From Fidelibacterota bacterium (GTDB lineage: Bacteria; Fidelibacterota; Marinisomatia; Marinisomatales; CAZVFT01), in contig JACNLN010000168.1 in the NCBI GenBank assembly GCA_014381485.1, forward strand, positions 1-6,096: 6,096 bases of DNA, written 5' to 3'. Of this stretch, positions 1-5,434 are shown piece by piece (position 1 is the first letter of the stretch; every line of letters begins with the position of its first letter). The notes beneath the pieces are model-generated. The model did no database searches. It had not been told where the DNA came from and saw nothing but the letters and a program-made list of their open reading frames with translations. The position numbers and the translations under genes were made by a program.

Positions 1-183
1 CTCCTTTATATAGAGATAAATTGGATGTTTAAGTAAGTTACCAACTTCAGACGTTACGAAAAACTAATATTAAATATAAAATCTGAATAATACAAAAGTC
101 TTCTATTTTTTATAGTTTACACAGATAAAGATTAAATGCCAAAAGAAACTACAATAAATACCTATGTGGCAGGAAAACAACTT

Positions 184-214
184 TTGACTCTCGAGAATAT
201 GGACAAAATAATAT
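184..214 (+). promoter_or_regulatory. Weak sigma70-like promoter candidate before the structured element
   Basis: TTGACT at 184-189 matches five of six bases of the -35 consensus. TAATAT at 209-214 (19-base spacer), or ATAATA at 208-213 (18-base spacer), could serve as the -10. The predicted transcription start would be near 221, at the left edge of the GC-rich multi-hairpin block, so the block could be transcribed as a small RNA. The -10 matches only four of six bases and AT-rich DNA yields such hits by chance, so this is a suggestion only. Confidence 0.22.
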
Positions 215-290
215 AGTAGTGGAGAGTAGGGGGGATTCCTCCTGTCAAGGAGGACCCTTCGGGAGAGACCCCACGGTCACAACGCTACTA
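214..290. repeat. GC-rich multi-hairpin element, REP-like or structured RNA
   Basis: This is a 77-base GC-rich island inside very AT-rich DNA. The outer arms 214-221 and 283-290 pair over 8 bp with one G-U. Inside are a perfect 7-bp stem 237-243/248-254 with loop GTCA, extended by GGG 232-234 with CCC 255-257 across a two-base bulge; a small CC-TTCG-GG hairpin at 256-263; and GACC-CCAC-GGTC at 267-278. An alternative pairs GGGG 231-234 with CCCC 269-272. GTAG tetranucleotides stand left of the main hairpin (216-219, 226-229) and CTAC at 285-288 is on the right, as in paired REP elements mobilised by RAYT (Y1) transposases. No protein is encoded and no transposase is present in the window. It could instead be a small structured RNA. 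The structure is seen directly; its identity is inferred. Confidence 0.42.
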
Positions 291-437
291 CAACTATGAA
301 CATTATAGAAAGGTATTAGAAGATAAGAATAACACAGCATTATTATGGTAATCATAAAGGATAATATTTTTTTGATTTGAATACAATCAAGAAAAGGGGC
401 AAACTTCTTTATGACCTTGGAACATTAAGAATATCTA

Positions 438-471
438 TCCCTACCTTGAGGGAATTATTTGTTAAATTCCC
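438..471. other. Two overlapping, mutually exclusive hairpins
   Basis: TCCCT at 438-442 can pair with AGGGA at 449-453. GGGAATT at 450-456 can pair perfectly with AATTCCC at 465-471 around an 8-base loop. The two stems share bases 450-453, so only one can form at a time. Neither strand has a T-run after the second stem, so this is not a standard intrinsic terminator. It lies about 80 bases beyond the stop of rlpA and could be the processed or protected 3' end of that operon transcript, but nothing proves it. Confidence 0.3.
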
Positions 472-550
472 GTATAAGATACCCCATTAATTTTTTGTGT
501 TAAGTTTTATCTAATTTACCGGTTCCGATACTGACACAAAATATGTTTAA

Positions 551-1000
551 TTATTCCCTGTGTTTCATATATTCATCATCACCATATTCAATCACTTCAA
601 TCTTTACTTTTGTGGTGCCCATACCAACAAATCCTAATTTTACAGCTGCACCATAGGAACAGTCTAAAATTCTTCCCTTAACATACGGACCTCGATCATT
701 AATTCTAAGAATTAGAGATTTATCATTTTCTAAGTTAGTTACCCGGATGATGGTATTAAGAGGAAGTGTTTTATGAGCAGCAGTCAACCCATACATATCA
801 TAAACTTCTCCATTTGCCGTCAATTTTCCATGGAAGTCCTCGGCATAGTATGAAGCCAAACCAATTAGTGTGTTAGAGTGCCGTGTACGAGTTTTTGATT
901 CTTTGCTTTTGTGTGGCTTTTTATTTCCTGCATATCGAGGAGATGAGGCACAGCTAAAAATCATCAAAATGCTAAGTAATAATATCATCTTACGAATCAT
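551..1000 (-). CDS. rlpA: RlpA-like septal ring lipoprotein (DPBB domain)
   Basis: RlpA proteins are outer-membrane lipoproteins; characterised members act as lytic transglycosylases on peptidoglycan stripped of stem peptides, often at division septa. This 149-residue protein starts with a basic, hydrophobic signal ending in the lipobox IFSC (Cys17). A short basic linker rich in Lys, Arg, His and Ser follows to about residue 45, then one double-psi beta-barrel domain (about 47-137). The barrel keeps the family hallmarks: GLASYY, TANGE (Glu65), the His of AAHKTLP (His76) and the Asp of NDRGPY (Asp102). The C-terminal SPOR domain of the E. coli and Pseudomonas proteins is absent. The usual DLS after RIL reads DCS. 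I chose ATG at 1000, which has AGGAG nine bases upstream (1010-1014), over an in-frame TTG six bases earlier, where the spacing would be only three. It overlaps the end of pyrD by 11 bases and is the last gene of the operon. Confidence 0.9.
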   Translation of the reverse strand: MIRKMILLLSILMIFSCASSPRYAGNKKPHKSKESKTRTRHSNTLIGLASYYAEDFHGKLTANGEVYDMYGLTAAHKTLPLNTIIRVTNLENDKSLILRINDRGPYVKGRILDCSYGAAVKLGFVGMGTTKVKIEVIEYGDDEYMKHRE

Positions 1001-1910
1001 TGACAAGAGCTCCTGTTAATTCTGACATATCATAATATCCATTAGAATCACAATAGGCATCCACTTCCGCAATGATTTTCACTCCAATTCCGGGATCCCT
1101 GAAATTCGCTGTCCCGATTTGAACTGCTGTTGCTCCCGCCAAAAGATATTCCACTACATCTTCTGCCGATGTGATCCCCCCAATCCCGATGACGGGAATT
1201 TGAATAGCACTGGAAAGTTTATGAACATTTGCTATTCCAATGGGTTTGATAGCTGGTCCTGACAACCCTCCAAATTTAGTAGCAAGGTTTGACTTTCTAC
1301 TAGAAATATCGATTGACATACCGATAACTGTGTTGATAGCTGAAATTGCGTCCGCTCCTCCTTCTTTAGCTCCCTTTGCAATATCAGTTATGTCTGTGAC
1401 ATTCGGGGAAAGTTTTACAATCAGAAGTTTTTCGGTCCTTTTTCTCAGTAATTCTGTAAGATTCCTGGTCATTAGAGAATTAACTCCAAATTCCATTCCT
1501 CCCTTCTCTACATTGGGACAGGAAACGTTGATTTCGTATCCATAAATATTTTCCCCAACTTTCTCCACCTTTTCCAAAACATTCAGATATTCTTCCATCG
1601 AACTTCCAGCAATATTCACAATTACCTTCGTTTCAAGAGAAGCATAATAGGGAATCATTTCCTTGATGAATTGATCCACACCTATATTAGCCAATCCAAT
1701 GGAGTTCAGCATCCCTGAAGGGGTTTCAATGATTCTGGGGGGAGGATTTCCTTCCCGGGGATGAAAAGTTATAGATTTTGTGATTATGGCACCAAGCTGA
1801 TTTACATCAACCAGCTCAGAAACATCATTCCCATAACCAAAGGTACCAGAAGCAACAAAAACAGGGTTGTTAAATTCTACACCACCAATGGATACTTTGA
1901 GATTAGCCAT
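990..1910 (-). CDS. pyrD: Dihydroorotate dehydrogenase, class 1B catalytic subunit
   Basis: This is the FMN-containing catalytic subunit that oxidises dihydroorotate to orotate in the cytoplasm, the fourth step of de novo pyrimidine synthesis. At 306 residues it has the normal length of the class 1B family. Visible hallmarks are ASGTFGYG near residue 20, TKSIT (Lys45), the substrate-loop motif GMLNSIGLANIG (66-77), NVSCPN with the class 1 catalytic base Cys131, the INTVIGMSID and GGLSGPAIKP segments, and the phosphate-binding IPVIGIGGI and GATAVQIGTA motifs near the C-terminus. Cys rather than Ser as base excludes the quinone-linked class 2 enzyme, and the adjacent pyrK points to the NAD-linked 1B form. 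The ATG follows the pyrK stop by two bases, with AAGG eight bases upstream inside the pyrK end. The stop overlaps rlpA by 11 bases. No truncation or missing key residue is seen. Confidence 0.96.
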   Translation of the reverse strand: MANLKVSIGGVEFNNPVFVASGTFGYGNDVSELVDVNQLGAIITKSITFHPREGNPPPRIIETPSGMLNSIGLANIGVDQFIKEMIPYYASLETKVIVNIAGSSMEEYLNVLEKVEKVGENIYGYEINVSCPNVEKGGMEFGVNSLMTRNLTELLRKRTEKLLIVKLSPNVTDITDIAKGAKEGGADAISAINTVIGMSIDISSRKSNLATKFGGLSGPAIKPIGIANVHKLSSAIQIPVIGIGGITSAEDVVEYLLAGATAVQIGTANFRDPGIGVKIIAEVDAYCDSNGYYDMSELTGALVNDS

Positions 1911-1912
1911 TC

Positions 1913-2704
1913 TTAAAACCTTACTCGTGAAATATCATAAACCGGACCATCACGACAGATAAGAGAGAATTTCTCGCCAAAACTATGTTTTTCCTGATGG
2001 CTATGAGTTAATTCCACAACACATCCCTGACAGATACCCAAACCGCATGCCATATAACTTTCCAATGCCATTTGTCCGGGAATGTTAATATCGATTAAAA
2101 AAGTTTGGATCACTTTCAGCATCTCCGCCGGACCACACGCAACAATCATAGGTTCATACAATTGATTTACAACCTGCTGGAGAACTCTCATAACTGTACC
2201 TTTTATTCCCAGGGTACCATCATCAGTCGTTAAATAAATTTTACGGGATGGTTGGTGTTTCAAGAAGTGATCACTTTTTGACTTTGCACCAATAATGAGT
2301 TCGTGTTGAAAACTTCCTCCCTTCATAACGTTATGTAGCCAGAGAATGGGCGCTATTCCAATCCCGCCTCCGATGAGAATGGGATGATGGTTGTTGAACT
2401 TATCCTGATTAAAAATATTTCCAATGGGACCTAAGATGTTTAAAAAATCACCTCTTAATTTGGTGACAAGTCGTTTGGTTCCCCTACCTAAAACTTTGTA
2501 AATAATCGTTAATTGATCCCGATTAGCTCCAGCAATACTCATCGGTCTGCGAAGAGGGATGTTCCAGGATTCGTCTACCAGAATATTGATAAATTGTCCC
2601 GGACCTTGAAGTTCTTCGTATATATTGGGAGCCAACATCTCCATTTTCCAGATGCTCCTGGCAATCTTTTTATTTGTAATAATTTTTGCTTGTTCAATTT
2701 TCAT
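1913..2704 (-). CDS. pyrK: Dihydroorotate dehydrogenase electron-transfer subunit PyrK
   Basis: PyrK carries FAD and a [2Fe-2S] cluster and passes electrons from the FMN of PyrD to NAD+, forming an alpha2-beta2 complex. The 263-residue product shows the ferredoxin-reductase fold in order: an N-terminal beta-barrel with GPGQF (34-38) and the flavin-binding LRRPMSI (51-57), LGPIGN (91-96), the nucleotide-binding LIGGGIGIAP (110-119), ACGP near 189-192, and the cluster-binding Cys220, Cys225 and Cys228 (CGLGICQGC) with the fourth ligand Cys250 in ICRDGPV. All four cysteines are present, so the subunit should be functional. I chose ATG at 2704; the frame is open upstream to a TTG at 2722, but that would add six atypical residues and has no ribosome-binding site. 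The ATG lies inside the last codons of the TPR gene (11-base overlap) and has no strong Shine-Dalgarno of its own, which suggests translational coupling. Confidence 0.95.
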   Translation of the reverse strand: MKIEQAKIITNKKIARSIWKMEMLAPNIYEELQGPGQFINILVDESWNIPLRRPMSIAGANRDQLTIIYKVLGRGTKRLVTKLRGDFLNILGPIGNIFNQDKFNNHHPILIGGGIGIAPILWLHNVMKGGSFQHELIIGAKSKSDHFLKHQPSRKIYLTTDDGTLGIKGTVMRVLQQVVNQLYEPMIVACGPAEMLKVIQTFLIDINIPGQMALESYMACGLGICQGCVVELTHSHQEKHSFGEKFSLICRDGPVYDISRVRF

Positions 2705-4580
2705 TGACAGCACTTGAGTCAACTGAAGTTGTATCAGTAAGAGAAGATTGAATTTCAGTTAATTTATGATACTGATTAACAGAAAACTTTGCTTGATCAG
2801 ACTCCGGAAAATCATCCATTAATTTTGAGTAAAATTGAATTGCCCTGTCAATATCAAGAAGGCGAGTTTCGTATTGATAGGCTATCGAGTAAAGTGCGTG
2901 GGGAATAAATCTTGAATCCGGATATTTTTCAATCAACATCTCATAGATTTGGATAGATTTCGCAGGCTCAGATTCCAAAACCAATTCAGCTTTACGTAAA
3001 AGATCCCGACTGGGATCATGAATTATTTCTCCTCTATCTTCTGCTATTTTTTCTGCATATTCAGAATTCGGATACTGTTCGATAATTTCATCTTCTGTCA
3101 ATATTGCATTAAGAGTATCACCTTTTTGTCGGTAGAGAGCAGCAACTGAGTACATTGCTTGGGCTACTCTTGGACTTTCAGGGATATCATTGATTAGCCG
3201 ACGAAATACGGCAAGTCCAGTGTCTGAACGGTCAAAATGAAATGCCAGTAATTCTCCCAGAGAATACAACCTTTCACCGATTTCAAGGTAAATCTGAGTA
3301 GAATCCACTCTTACTGTGTCCATAGGAATTGTAGCCACTTTTAATGTCATATCCTCATCAAATCTCATCGTATCTAAACTAACATCAGAAACAACCTGAT
3401 TAACATCCACCTTTGGAAGTAGTCTCATATTTTCGACCTTTTGATATAGCTCATCCAGTTCACGTTGTACTTCCAGCAAAGCATCAATTTCTTTGACTCT
3501 CACTTTTGCTGATGGAGCGTATATTGAATTTTTTTTCTCCCTCTCAACAGATTCATAATATTTCCTGGCTTCATCAAAATCATCTGATATCTTTAAAGTT
3601 AATATGCCCAAAAGATAGTAGGCTTCTGCTGAAAATTCTGACCTCTGAAAATCCTCAGTAATTTTGGATAATCGGCTTAAAGCCATATCAATCTCTCCCC
3701 GGGCTTCATATAATTTCGCAAGCTCAAGATATAAATCTGGTCTAATCATATTGAATTTTTCATTAGTGATTAGATTTTGTATCTCTACTATCGACTTTTC
3801 CCACTCCTCCCCAAATCTTAATATTTTTATAATCTGAAGATGTGATTTCTCAATATAATCTGGATCGTTAGAATTGTTGATAACAATACGATAGTTTCTT
3901 TCGGCAATATCGTATTTCCCCTTATCAAACGCTAATTCTGCAATTTTGTAGTAATAAATAGCTTTCTCTTGATTGTCACGTAAGTATGTTATACACGATT
4001 CATAATGTTTAATGGCAGAATCTATCTTACCCGATTCAAGGAAAATGTTGGCGATAATTTTATGTCCTAAAGATAAGAGACCTTTCTTTCCAGCTACTTT
4101 TTTAGTCTTTTTAATTCTTTGTAAATATTTCCTTGTGTCCTCAAGAGCAAGATCAGATTTTTGCAGCTTACACTTACACTGAAATAACCATAGTTCTGCT
4201 TCATTAACCAATGGTGATGTATCCTCTTCACTAATTAACCGCTCTAATATATCCATAGAAGATGAAAATTCTCCCTTATAAAAATGTGCTTTACCCATTA
4301 ATAATAAAGCATCATCTTTAAATTTACTTTCAGGATATTTTTCGATAACTATATTACACTTATCAATTGTACTTTGCAATGCATCAACAGTCTGTTTTTT
4401 TAGATCTGTTATATCCTCGCTTTTTTGTACCTCCTTTTCTGCTTCCTTAAAGTATTGTTGTGCGTTATAAAATGTGTTAAAGTAAGCACAAGAACTGAGA
4501 AAAATCAACAGAATGAAGAAAAATATATCTATTCTTCCCAGGATAACATTAATAATATTTAACCAACTTCCTTTTTTCAC
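2694..4580 (-). CDS. Large TPR-repeat lipoprotein
   Basis: This predicted 628-residue lipoprotein is built almost entirely of tetratricopeptide-type helical hairpins. A basic N-terminus and strong hydrophobic stretch end in the lipobox FLSSC (Cys31), followed by AYFNTFYNA. Block 1 of TPR-like repeats spans about residues 66-350, with recurrent patterns such as EKYPESKFKDDALLLMGKAH and PDLYLELAKLYEARGE. A charged helical, probably coiled segment (about 363-388) and a Val/Asp/Thr-rich linker (about 389-430) follow, then block 2 (about 430-605), again with IEKYPDSRF-type turns. Such proteins are usually periplasmic or outer-membrane-anchored scaffolds, and the YPxS repeat style recalls BamD and YbgF/CpoB; the exact partner is unknown. 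I place the start at GTG 4580, which has AAGGTGGAG nine bases upstream. A TTG at 4610 is in frame but sits inside a palindromic repeat. It is the first gene of the operon and overlaps pyrK by 11 bases. Confidence 0.85.
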   Translation of the reverse strand: MKKGSWLNIINVILGRIDIFFFILLIFLSSCAYFNTFYNAQQYFKEAEKEVQKSEDITDLKKQTVDALQSTIDKCNIVIEKYPESKFKDDALLLMGKAHFYKGEFSSSMDILERLISEEDTSPLVNEAELWLFQCKCKLQKSDLALEDTRKYLQRIKKTKKVAGKKGLLSLGHKIIANIFLESGKIDSAIKHYESCITYLRDNQEKAIYYYKIAELAFDKGKYDIAERNYRIVINNSNDPDYIEKSHLQIIKILRFGEEWEKSIVEIQNLITNEKFNMIRPDLYLELAKLYEARGEIDMALSRLSKITEDFQRSEFSAEAYYLLGILTLKISDDFDEARKYYESVEREKKNSIYAPSAKVRVKEIDALLEVQRELDELYQKVENMRLLPKVDVNQVVSDVSLDTMRFDEDMTLKVATIPMDTVRVDSTQIYLEIGERLYSLGELLAFHFDRSDTGLAVFRRLINDIPESPRVAQAMYSVAALYRQKGDTLNAILTEDEIIEQYPNSEYAEKIAEDRGEIIHDPSRDLLRKAELVLESEPAKSIQIYEMLIEKYPDSRFIPHALYSIAYQYETRLLDIDRAIQFYSKLMDDFPESDQAKFSVNQYHKLTEIQSSLTDTTSVDSSAVNEN

Positions 4581-4589
4581 CTGAAAATA

Positions 4590-4598
4590 CTCCACCTT
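4590..4598 (-). promoter_or_regulatory. Ribosome-binding site fixing the GTG start of the TPR gene
   Basis: On the minus strand the sequence AAGGTGGAG ends nine bases before GTG at 4580. It is the only good Shine-Dalgarno-like match near the N-terminus. It lies downstream of the alternative TTG at 4610, so it would be inside the reading frame if that earlier start were used. This favours the shorter protein beginning (f)M-K-K-G-S-W. Confidence 0.6.
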
Positions 4599-4600
4599 TT

Positions 4601-4677
4601 TTAACCGCAAAGTTCGCTAAGAATAATTAAATTTTCTTTGCCGCCTTAGCGTGAACATCGCGTGTTTTTGCGGTTAA
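4601..4677. repeat. 77-bp imperfect palindrome, MITE/REP-like dispersed repeat
   Basis: The ends TTAACCGCAAA (4601-4611) and TTTGCGGTTAA (4667-4677) form a perfect 11-bp inverted repeat. Inside, GTTCGCTAAG (4612-4621) pairs with CTTAGCG-TG-AAC (4645-4656) with a two-base bulge, around an AT-rich centre. The wording (CGCAAAG, CGCTAAG, CTTAGCGTGAAC) resembles a family of short palindromic repeats that I recall from intergenic regions of many bacterial genomes, but I cannot confirm copy number here. It sits just upstream of the TPR gene, so it lies either in the leader of the operon or between promoter and start. No target-site duplication is evident and no transposase is nearby. Confidence 0.6.
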
Positions 4678-4715
4678 TCTTGGTCGAAAACAATTTAACA
4701 CTTTCATCCTTCTTT

Positions 4716-4733
4716 ATCCCGATAGGTCGGGAT
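4716..4733. repeat. Perfect short hairpin in the divergent intergenic region
   Basis: ATCCCGA (4716-4722) and TCGGGAT (4727-4733) form a perfect 7-bp stem with the four-base loop TAGG. An overlapping alternative pairs TTCATCC (4703-4709) with GGATGAA (4730-4736). The plus strand is T-rich after the stem, but no plus-strand gene lies upstream to terminate. The genes on both sides diverge away from it, so it is more likely a small dispersed repeat or a regulatory palindrome than a terminator. Confidence 0.4.
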
Positions 4734-4793
4734 GAATGTTTCATTTTTATATTAATCTTTATTTTGTCCATCAATACAACAGTTTAATTTTAC

Positions 4794-4799
4794 TATAGT
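4794..4799 (+). promoter_or_regulatory. Possible -10 element for the PEGA gene
   Basis: TATAGT matches five of six bases of the -10 consensus and lies 45 bases before the ATG of the downstream gene. The hexamer 17 bases upstream (TCAATA, 4771-4776) matches only half of the -35 consensus, and the better TTGTCC (4764-4769) is too far away. Confidence is therefore low. No comparable signal could be picked for the minus-strand operon. Confidence 0.22.
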
Positions 4800-4844
4800 C
4801 CTGTTAAAAAAAAACCTTTAACTTTCAAAGTCATAAAGATTCTT

Positions 4845-5330
4845 ATGAAAAAGACAATTCCGTATTTGATTTTCTTTTTGTTGATGAGCCGATGGATTTC
4901 CGCCCAGGATGATACCACCAGGGTAACTACCTATGAGGGAATACCGGATTCCGTTGAAAGTGCTGGATATATCACCATTGTGTGCGATTCCATTGGTATG
5001 GATATATTTATTGACGATATGCTCGTGGGTCAGACTCCTATAGAATCTCCCATCCCCCTGTCAACAGGAAAACATTCTATCACGTATTTTCATCCAGACT
5101 ATTTAATGGTCTTGAAAATGCATAAGAGTGAAAGAGAGGTTCAGGAATTAGTCAGTAAGGGATTTCAAACCGTATACGTTACTCCCGGTACAACAATTCT
5201 GGTAAATTTAATGTGGGAACCCTATCAAAAAAAGATGATCGGCCAGAAACAATCTATGTTGGTGAAATCAGGGGTTGGACTTGTGATTGTTGCGATTTTT
5301 TTGTCTTTGTTTGTGCTGTCGATGAAATAG
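4845..5330 (+). CDS. PEGA-domain envelope protein with C-terminal membrane anchor
   Basis: This 161-residue protein has a Lys-Lys N-terminus, a hydrophobic segment and a probable signal-peptidase I site after ISA (residue 20). Residues 41-86 are a PEGA domain: GYITIVCDSIGMDIFIDD, then LVGQTPI, PIPLSTGKHSI and the closing HPDY. PEGA domains are small beta-rich modules of surface and periplasmic proteins, thought to bind other envelope components; here the family signature reads SPIPLSTG. A less conserved part (87-127) contains another short beta-like stretch (TVYVTPGTTILVNL), a basic segment KKMIGQKQ follows, and residues 143-159 form a hydrophobic helix that should anchor the protein in the inner membrane with its bulk in the periplasm. 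No catalytic motif is seen. ATG 4845 is the only sensible start because it gives the signal peptide; its ribosome-binding site is weak. The partner is unknown. Confidence 0.8.
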   Translation: MKKTIPYLIFFLLMSRWISAQDDTTRVTTYEGIPDSVESAGYITIVCDSIGMDIFIDDMLVGQTPIESPIPLSTGKHSITYFHPDYLMVLKMHKSEREVQELVSKGFQTVYVTPGTTILVNLMWEPYQKKMIGQKQSMLVKSGVGLVIVAIFLSLFVLSMK

Positions 5331-5356
5331 TTTCCCCACCGCAATTACTCACCTAT

Positions 5357-5381
5357 AACAAGAATTGTTTTTTGTCAATTC
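5357..5381 (+). terminator. Weak terminator-like hairpin after the PEGA gene
   Basis: AACAA (5357-5361) pairs with TTGTT (5365-5369) around GAA, and a T-run continues to 5373, so the arrangement of a Rho-independent terminator is present 27 bases after the PEGA stop. The stem is short and A/T-rich, so termination would be weak. A competing perfect inverted repeat, GAATTG (5362-5367) with CAATTC (5376-5381) around eight bases, overlaps it. A near copy of this second palindrome stands in front of the minus-strand gene at the right end of the window, so the site could be regulatory instead. Confidence 0.3.
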
Positions 5382-5434
5382 ATATGAGTATCTTATTCGT
5401 TTGTTTTACAAAAGGATGATGATAAATTATATTT

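Larger units (their letters stand above)
1..550. other. Gene-free AT-rich region downstream of the rlpA operon
   Basis: No reading frame of believable length or composition exists here on either strand; stops are dense in all frames. The first 36 bases could be the last codons of a plus-strand gene running in from the left, since one frame stays open to a TAA at 34-36, but 11 codons are too few to support a call. The stretch is AT-rich except for a sharply GC-rich block at about 221-290, described separately. A pair of competing hairpins lies at 438-471. I found no convincing intrinsic terminator (hairpin followed by a T-run on the minus strand) for the operon ending at 551. Confidence 0.7.

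Noticed and set aside
1..10. 3' end of a 16S rRNA gene (CTCCTTT at the window edge)
   Set aside because: Only seven bases match the 3' end; no more of the rRNA is visible and no 23S or tRNA gene follows.
215..290. A tRNA gene (76 bases, 7-bp acceptor-like stem, CTGTCAA looking like an Asp anticodon loop)
   Set aside because: There is no T-loop motif, no D-arm, base 8 is not T, no CCA follows, and the central loop is four to six bases rather than seven when the best stem forms.
214..290. A yybP-ykoY manganese or glycine riboswitch, suggested by GGAGAGTAG and GGAGAG words
   Set aside because: The conserved cores do not line up, and no plus-strand gene follows for more than 4 kb.
1180..1199. 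Small palindrome TCCCGATGACGGGA inside pyrD, similar to the 4716-4733 hairpin
   Set aside because: It encodes the conserved IPVIGIGG motif of PyrD, so the similarity is best explained by codon content.
1240..1545. Plus-strand reading frame of 101 codons
   Set aside because: It lies wholly antisense inside pyrD, whose motifs are unmistakable, and its product has no domain-like features.
2513..2707. Plus-strand reading frame of 64 codons
   Set aside because: It is antisense to the N-terminal half of pyrK and has no ribosome-binding site or recognisable protein pattern.
4622..4710. Short minus-strand reading frame (about 20 codons) through the palindromic repeat
   Set aside because: Its sequence is dictated by the repeat and it has no properly spaced ribosome-binding site.
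5351..5377. Minus-strand promoter with a perfect TTGACA (5372-5377) and TATAGG
   Set aside because: The spacer is only 15 bases, the -10 is poor, and it would drive only antisense RNA into the PEGA gene.
5213..5419. Plus-strand reading frame of 68 codons overlapping the PEGA gene end
   Set aside because: It is a shifted frame of the PEGA C-terminus running into AT-rich intergenic DNA; the PEGA frame has the coherent domain and membrane helix.
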